Below are positions 58,042 through 64,000 of a stretch of 64,000 nucleotides of DNA, piece by piece (within the stretch, counting starts at the first letter, position 1; the number at the start of each line of letters is the position of its first letter). The notes under the pieces are model-generated. The model did not search any database and was not told the origin of the DNA. It saw only the letters and a list, made by a program, of their open reading frames with translations. This DNA comes from Endomychus coccineus (Eukaryota; Arthropoda; Insecta; Coleoptera; Endomychidae). The position numbers were made by a program, and so were the translations under genes. The DNA lies in the NCBI GenBank assembly GCA_958510875.1, contig OY294067.1, forward strand, positions 254,215,736 through 254,279,735. Direction: 5' to 3'.

Positions 58042-58227
58042 CTTTAACAGTATTTTTAGGGGATAGGGGTGAATATTTATCATTTACAACGACGTAATAA
58101 ATCATTTCATGCTCTGCGTGAAGTGCAAAATTAACTATTAGATGAATAAAGGTTCCGACACTCTAGGCAGGACATACAATGTCTTATTACTTATTTCCGA
58201 AAAACTGTGGTGAGTGTATGGTATAAC

Positions 58228-59041
58228 TACGACGGCAAGATGAAAAGTTCCTGAAAAATAAAACAGATGGCGCCACAATCGGAAATCCCATGTGACGTTT
58301 ATGATGTACCATCTTTAACTAGAACGCATTAAAATTTTCAGACTGATATGTCATTCAGTTCTGTATAGACACCCATCGAAAGCAAGCAACCTTGATGTTT
58401 TTCTGTAAACATAAAAAGAAGTGAATTTCGCTTCTTGATTAAACATTATTTCTTGAGTGGAAAGAACATTACGCAAACCGAAGCATCGCTTGGTAAACAT
58501 TATGACGAGTCTTCGCCATCGATTGCAACGATTCACAAGTGGTTTACTGATTTTCGTTGTGGTAGTATGACCACAAAGGACGTCGAACTTTCTGGTCATC
58601 CAAATGAGGTTACAACGCCAGAAATCGTCTATAAAATCAATGGTATGATATTGGACCGAGTTAAAGTGCACGACATTGCTGAGGGTATGGGTATCTCAAC
58701 CGCAGTCACAATGGCAAACTTGCATGAATTGCGCTACTAATTGGTTTGTTACCCACCATGTTCTCCAGATTTGGCCCCATGCGATTTTTATCTATTTCCA
58801 AACTAAAAGAAATGGCTTGGCGGAAAGAGATTTAGCCCCAACGCCGAGGTCATCGCAGAAACAAACACGTATTTTGAAGGATTGCCGAAATCGTATTATT
58901 TGGAAGGGATCGAAAAATTAGGACAACGTTGGACGAAGTGTATCGGGCTATAAGGAGATTATGTTGAGAAATAAAATAAGTTTTGACCAAATAAATCATT
59001 TCTTGTTTCACTTTTCAGGGACTGTTCACCTTGCCCCCGTA
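58228..59041 (+). pseudogene. Mariner element with central transposase deletion
   Basis: Ends TACGACGGCAAGATGAAAAG and, inverted, TACGGGGGCAAGGTGAACAG are diverged TIRs. The frame from about 58435 encodes an N-terminal HTH region: IKHYFLSGKNITQTEASLGK, WFTDFRCGSMTTKDVELSGH and TTPEIVYKINGMILDRVKVH. After LHELRY the sequence jumps to CYPPCSPDLAPCDFYLF (third catalytic block) and KKWLGGKRF, SYYLEGIEKLGQRWTKCI. So the first two catalytic Asp motifs are deleted. It is a non-autonomous derivative ~240 bp upstream of the host exon. Confidence 0.87.
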
Positions 59042-59286
59042 TATTGAAATATAAAACCCATTATATATTCCCTCTGTCTCATGATCCGACTGGATCCATT
59101 AAGAGTAAAAGTGAATTACGAATGGGGGATTCTTGAAGTGAATTAAATGAGTTTACTAAGTTCGCGTTAGTATATTTCCTTGGGTTGGATGGGTTTGAAT
59201 ATTTTTCACTTCGGGACTAATTTTAGGAGACTGCACAATTGAAGTATTGACCATAGTAAAAAATTATATTTTTCTTTTCATTTCAG

Positions 59287-59431
59287 GAGCGGACAAGAGT
59301 GAGTCGATGATTTCAGCAGGGGTGGATGGACGATTGCCCTACATGACCTACTCCGAGCCTTGGCGCGGCCCGCCAAAGCAGCCACCCGCCGAGTTTCTCA
59401 GGCCGGCACCGAAGCCTCTATCGACAAACAG
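59287..59431 (+). CDS. Probable internal exon of a host gene
   Basis: A clear acceptor (TTTTTCTTTTCATTTCAG, ending 59286) and donor (AACAG|GTAGCT at 59432) bound a 145 bp segment. It is markedly GC-richer than its surroundings and open in one frame throughout: GADKSESMISAGVDGRLPYM, TYSEPWRGPPKQPPAEFL, RPAPKPLSTNR. The exon enters after one base of a codon and leaves after two, so it is an internal coding exon. The Pro-rich, low-complexity segment is probably cytoplasmic or linker; no domain is recognised. No partner exons were found in the window, so the introns must be long. Confidence 0.6.
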
Positions 59432-60117
59432 GTAGCTAACTACATAGCATTACGTTACATAGCATTACGTAGAGTTTTATTGGGATGAATAAGAAGATAA
59501 TTTATTCGTGAGATGAATAAATCGATAATTCTTCTGAAAGTTATATGGAGAAGGAACTTCAATCAATTACAACAAACTTCCAAATAACTACTATCCTCGT
59601 ATTACCAAACATATGTAAAAATTAAGAAAACTAACCCCTCATAAGTTCAACCAACCTACGATGACCTTGGCGCGTGGAGTTTCGAAACCGGGAACCAAAA
59701 TACATTATCGGAATCTTAACCACCTCGTTTACAACCAACGATGCAAGTTGAGCATTGAACAGAATATGTCAACAGTATATGAATGCACTTTCGGAAGAAT
59801 AAGCAAATCTAGTATTATTCCAACAATCGGATGAATAAGAAAATAATTGTATTTTTGGATAGGGTTTGCATAAATTTTGCTATGATTGACTGAACTTATT
59901 TACGAATATCAGAGACATATACAATAAACAAAGAGGTCCAGTAAAGACCCTGGGGAACACCACTATAAACGTCATATTCGGAAGGGTGTGTGTCGACAAT
60001 ACACACGGCAAATTTTCTATGAGTCAGATTGGCCGAGATCCATGATAGTGAATTGCACCTAATTCCAAGATGTTCTAGTTTTAAAGTAAAAGTTTTATAG
60101 GAACACAGTCACAAGCT

Positions 60118-61693
60118 AGTCCAGTCACCCTGCAATTTTTTGGGTCAAATATATGAACCAACATTTTATGGTTTATATTCATGTTTTCGGGTGTGCTGAA
60201 CACAAATATGGTGTCAGAATTCACCTAGGTGTGTCGCGCTTGTAGTTATTGGGTCTAAATTTTCATATTCCCTACTCTACTGATTTTGTGGTCCTAAAAA
60301 ATATAGTAAATTCAAAAATTGACTTACTTATTTTCAGTACTTTCCTCAGATTGACGTCAACTTGATGACTCAGGTTCGAATCCCCTATTTTTGTTTTTTT
60401 TCTTTAGGAGGCCATAATTTATCAAGAGATGTAAAAGTTCGTCAACCCGATTTATAAACCATCTTATCCCTTCCATCCAAGATTGCTCTTGAAGTGTGAA
60501 TTTTTGAATTTTCTCTTTACTTGCTACTTTGAATAGCTATATTCTAGGAGAAGAAAGAAGAAAGGCAAAAGCTTACCGACAAAACTGTGAATATAGGTAT
60601 TCAAAGTAGCAAGAAAAGAGAAATTCAAAAATTCACACTTCAAGAGCAATCTTGGATGGAAGAGATAAGGTGGTACCTAACTTTTAAATCTCTTGATAAA
60701 TTATGGCCTCCTAAAGAAAAAAACAAAAAAAAATCCCCAATGGGGAATCAAACCCGAGTTCCAAGGTTGACGTCAATCTTAGGGAAGTACTGAAAATAAA
60801 GTAAGTCAATCTTTCGTTTTATTTTTTTTTTCTCGGGCCACAAAAGCCGTAGAGTACGGAAAACAGAAACTTATTTAGACAAGAGGGTTCAGACCATTAT
60901 GGTTCAAGGTGTTTTCAAAAATACCTACAATTGGCCTGGAAGTCCAAAGAGGTTCAAAATGGTTTTTCTTCTATTCAACTCAACAAATGAGACTTACATG
61001 GGCTCCAAATGACCGAAAGAGATTGAGCTATCCATTCCCGATATTTATGTCTAGATCCCAACTTTCTAAGCAAAATTTCTTTGAAGCAGTTTTTTTTTCA
61101 ATATGGTTGTTTTTCCAGGAATGGATGGAGGACATCAAAGCTTCAATTTGCATTTTGGTTTGAGTCAAAAAACCTATTTCTCGTCCCGCAATCGCGAAAT
61201 TACGATATTTACAGCATGGCCGTTTCAAGCGCCCCCTTTGCAAATATCAAAAATATCAAAAACTCTTATTAAAGTGCATAAAAAATACTACCGATTCATA
61301 TGAAAAATAAGATAATAGAACGTATATTCGTCAATTTAATTAGAATTAGCCAAACATTTGATTTTCATGAAAAAATTGACAAAATGGGCCCTATATTGGG
61401 GCCCATAGCTTCGGAAAACCTCTAACTGGTGTCCTTATGCTTTAAATAATGCCCCACAACTTTTTTCGTCTCATAGTTGCTCATTGAGCTCATTTTTTCT
61501 TTAAATATCGGAAAAACGTCAGTTCGGGTGATTTCGGACATCTAAAATTGGCCAATAACTACAAGCATGGCACTCCTAGGTGAATTCTGACACCATATTC
61601 GTGTTCAACACACCCGAAAACATGAAAAAAACCATAAAGTTTTGGTTCATATATTTGACCAAAAAGGGGTAAAAAGTTGCAGAGTGACTGGAC
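60118..61693. mobile_element. Palindromic TIR element inserted in the LINE RT
   Basis: The ends GTCCAGTCACCCTGCAA (60118) and TTGCAGAGTGACTGGAC (61693) are flanked by TA. Outer arms 60118-60300 / 61545-61693 and inner arms 60310-60545 / 60594-60815 are inverted pairs: TGACTTACTTATTTTCAGTA and CAAGATTGCTCTTGAAGTGT are mirrored. A unique 0.7 kb segment sits between the right inner and right outer arms. The motif GCTGAACACAAATATGGTGT resembles the foldback subrepeat at 1890-1915. No transposase seen. Confidence 0.8.
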
Positions 61694-62047
61694 TAAGCCC
61701 TAGAAAAGTCCAAGTAGACTATGCCAACTGGTTCGTTTTTATCTAGTGACAAGCTCCAGCTATTGACACAGTCAAGCAGGCTGTAAGTACGGAGCGAGCT
61801 GGTACAAATTCCGTGTTGTTCAGAGGGAATTAACTTATTTAGAAAGAATTTCATGATTTTTTTAGAGATTGTAGTTAAACTGATACGATAATTATCGGGA
61901 TCCGACTTATCACCTTATTTGAAGATAGGTGTAACGACGAAATTTTCCAGACATCGGATAAACTATGTGTATTGAATGAATTAGTCAGAATAATTGATAT
62001 GGGAATGCATGTAGAATGGTAGCAACGTTTAAGCAAAATAGATGTTA

Positions 62048-64000
62048 TTTTGTTTGGAATGCTCGCAAGATTTTCCTCATAATATTGCCTAGCCAAATTA
62101 ATTATCGGTGTCAGCCTAGTAGAATATTCTCTATGTATGTTATAGTCATTATATATATTTCTGGTTCTTCGATAGACCTTCCAAAAATGACGTTTGTCTT
62201 TATCATTCCTAAAACGTTTCCCGTAATCCAGGGTTTCAATGGATTTGAAGAAGATAATCTGTATGAAGAATTATTTCCATCCAAACCAGGGGCAGTGTTG
62301 TTAACCAGCTTATCAAGATGTTCTTGAATAATATTTCTTTCAAAAGAAATTTCTGAAATCGATTCAGTAGTTCTGGTAGTTTGAATTTATGGTAGATTTA
62401 GAGAAACATCTTCTTTAGTAAAAGAGTTTTGAAATTTTTCGGCAATTACTTAGGAAATCATGTATTTATTATCATGAACAATTCCATTACGGTCCTTAGT
62501 AATAGGGATACTCACTTCAGATGATAACGACAATCGAACATATTCCTAAAGTTTCCTTTTGTTTGCAATGCTCGCAAGATTTTCCTCATAATATTGCCTG
62601 GCCAAATTAATTATCGGTGTCAGCCTAGTAGAATATTCTCTATGTATGTTATAGTCATTGATATTTCTGGTTCTTCGATAGACTTTCGAAAGATGACGTT
62701 TGTCTTTATCATTCCTAAAACGTTTCCCGTAATCCAGGGTTTCAATGGATTTGAAGAAGATAATCTGTATGAAGAATTATTTCCATCCAAACCAGGGGCA
62801 GTGTTGTTAACCAGCTTATCAAGATGTTCTTGAATAATATTTCTTTCAAAAGAAATTTCTGAAATCGATTCAGTAGTTCTGGTAGTTTGAATTTATGGTA
62901 GATTTAGAGAAACATCTTCTTTAGTAAAAGAGTTTTGAAATTTTTCGGCAATTACTTAGGAAATCATGTATTTATTATCATGAACAATTCCATTACGGTC
63001 CTTAGTAATAGGGATACTCACTTCAGATGATAACGACAATCGAACATATTCCTAAAGTTTCTTTTTGTTTGCAATGCTCGCAAGATTTTCCTCATAATAT
63101 TGCCTGGCCAAATTAATTATCGGTGTCAGCCTAGTAGAATATTCTCTATGTATGTTATAGTCATTATATATATTTCTAGTTCTTCGATAGACTTTCCAAA
63201 GATGACGTTTGTCTTTATCATTCCTAAAACGTTTCCCGTAATCCAGGGTTTCAATGGATTTGAAGAAGATAATCTGTATGAAGAATTATTTCCATCCAAA
63301 CCAGGGGCAGTGTTGTTAACCAGCTTATCAAGATGTTCTTGAATAATATTTCTTTCAAAAGAAATTTCTGAAATCGATTCAGTAGTTCTGGTAGTTTGAA
63401 TTTATGGTAGATTTAGAGAAACATCTTCTTTAGTAAAAGAGTTTTGAAATTTTTCGGCAATTACTTAGGAAATCATGTATTTATTATCATGAACAATTCC
63501 ATTACGGTCCTTAGTAATAGGGATACTCACTTCAGATGATAACGACAATCGAACATATTCCTAAAGTTTCTTTTTGTTTGCAATGCTCGCAAGATTTTCC
63601 TCATAATATTGCCTGGCCAAATTAATTATCGGTGTCAGCCTAGTAGAATATTCTCTATGTATGTTATAGTCATTATATATATTTCTAGTTCTTCGATAGA
63701 CTTTCCAAAGATGACGTTTGTCTTTATCATTCCTAAAACGTTTCCCGTAATCCAGGGTTTCAATGGATTTGAAGAAGATAATCTGTATGAAGAATTATTT
63801 CCATCCAAACCAGGGGCAGTGTTGTTAACCAGCTTATCAAGATGTTCTTGAATAATATTTCTTTCAAAAGAAATTTCTGAAATCGATTCAGTAGTTCTGG
63901 TAGTTTGAATTTATGGTAGATTTAGTGAAACATCTTCTTTAGTAAAAGAGTTTTGAAATTTTTCGGCAATTACTTAGGAAATCATGTATTTATTATCATG
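62048..64000 (-). repeat. Tandem array, unit ~509 bp, at least 3.8 copies
   Basis: Unit starts near 62048, 62557, 63063 and 63572; the word AATATTGCCT recurs at 62081, 62590, 63096 and 63605, giving periods 509, 506 and 509. Units are almost identical by eye. Unit 2 lacks 3 bp in an AT run, and unit 1 has a few private changes. Each unit is a piece of the LINE ORF. The array continues past the window end. Confidence 0.97.

Larger units (their letters stand above)
59885..64000 (-). pseudogene. LINE ORF2 fragment split by a palindromic element and expanded by tandem copies
   Basis: On the - strand from the window end: a tandemly repeated linker region (62048-64000), then the RT start at 62048-61700 (LLKRCYHSTCIPISI, NSFNTHSLSDVWK, VYLDFSRA with the first catalytic Asp). 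The palindromic element 60118-61693 interrupts here. The RT resumes at about 60115-59885 with CDCVPIKLLL, LEHLGIRCNSLSW-like and YSGVPQG, then SDIRK. The YADD box and everything 3' of it are missing. The linker contains KPWITGNVL, IQEHLDKLVNNTAPGLDG and SISEISFERN. The endonuclease would lie beyond the window. Confidence 0.8.

Noticed and set aside
60371..60384. Perfect tRNA B-box-like GGTTCGAATCC
   Set aside because: No A-box or cloverleaf nearby, and it lies in an arm of the palindromic element at 60118-61693.
62016..63851. Recurring ~80-residue + strand ORFs (MPGQINYRCQPS...)
   Set aside because: They are antisense to the LINE ORF segment in each 509 bp unit.

Overview
This window looks like AT-rich nuclear DNA from an insect. 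A beetle is my best guess, but only from the mix of transposon families. It is dominated by decayed and nested transposable elements: non-LTR retrotransposons with (TTA)n tails, Penelope-like elements with hammerhead ribozymes, mariner, pogo, hAT and PIF/Harbinger DNA transposons, and many hairpin MITEs. I see no bacterial operons, CRISPR arrays, rRNA genes or intact long host genes. The best host coding signal is a single internal exon on the + strand at 59287-59431. A weaker two-exon candidate lies on the - strand at 22938-23380. The window is probably intergenic or intronic.

Layout, first half. 1-1 kb: a TA-flanked element with ~86 bp inverted ends (family CCGGG, copy 1). 1.6-8.9 kb: a composite foldback-type element whose inverted arms are built from ~125 bp subrepeats. 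Its left arm is split by a LINE (1927-5390), that LINE's 3' UTR is split by a TIR element, and its central loop holds a mariner (6360-7974). 10.3-12.6 kb: CCGGG copy 2, a perfect 38 bp palindrome with 8 bp direct flanks, an RNase H-bearing LINE tail and a LINE fragment. 15.6-16.75 kb: a long-TIR MITE with an 8 bp-TSD element inserted in its right arm. 18.2-23.9 kb: a pogo remnant, an R1-like LINE, an RT remnant, the two-exon candidate and another LINE tail. 24.7-26.35 kb: a mariner with long TIRs. 27-31.5 kb: a LINE remnant, an unrecognised degraded ORF region and a ~940 bp palindromic MITE.

Layout, second half. 35.5-36.8 kb: a mariner C-terminus and a cysteine-rich CXC-like ORF remnant. 37.3-41.5 kb: a Penelope-like element holding a hAT element (TSD CAATGAGT), which itself holds CCGGG copy 3. 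42.8-43.7 kb: four tandem tRNA-Ser(AGA)-derived pseudogenes. 44.2-45.6 kb: a ~0.4-0.5 kb tandem repeat. 47.2-49.4 kb: a hAT with a perfect 8 bp TSD and a Harbinger transposase with a triplicated catalytic-Asp block. 49.9-51.3 kb: a Penelope-like element with inverted hammerhead termini. 52.1-58 kb: hAT, MITE, (TA)n, LINE and Penelope ends. 58.2-59.0 kb: a deleted mariner. 59.3 kb: the host exon. 59.9-64 kb: a LINE on the - strand, split by a palindromic element, with part of its ORF amplified as 509 bp tandem copies that run off the window end.

The most interesting items are the two families of hammerhead ribozymes in Penelope termini, the tRNA-Ser tandem array, the 38 bp palindromic mini-insertion, the foldback composite, the triplicated Harbinger motif and the 509 bp LINE array. 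All family names come from motif reading by eye. No database search was run.
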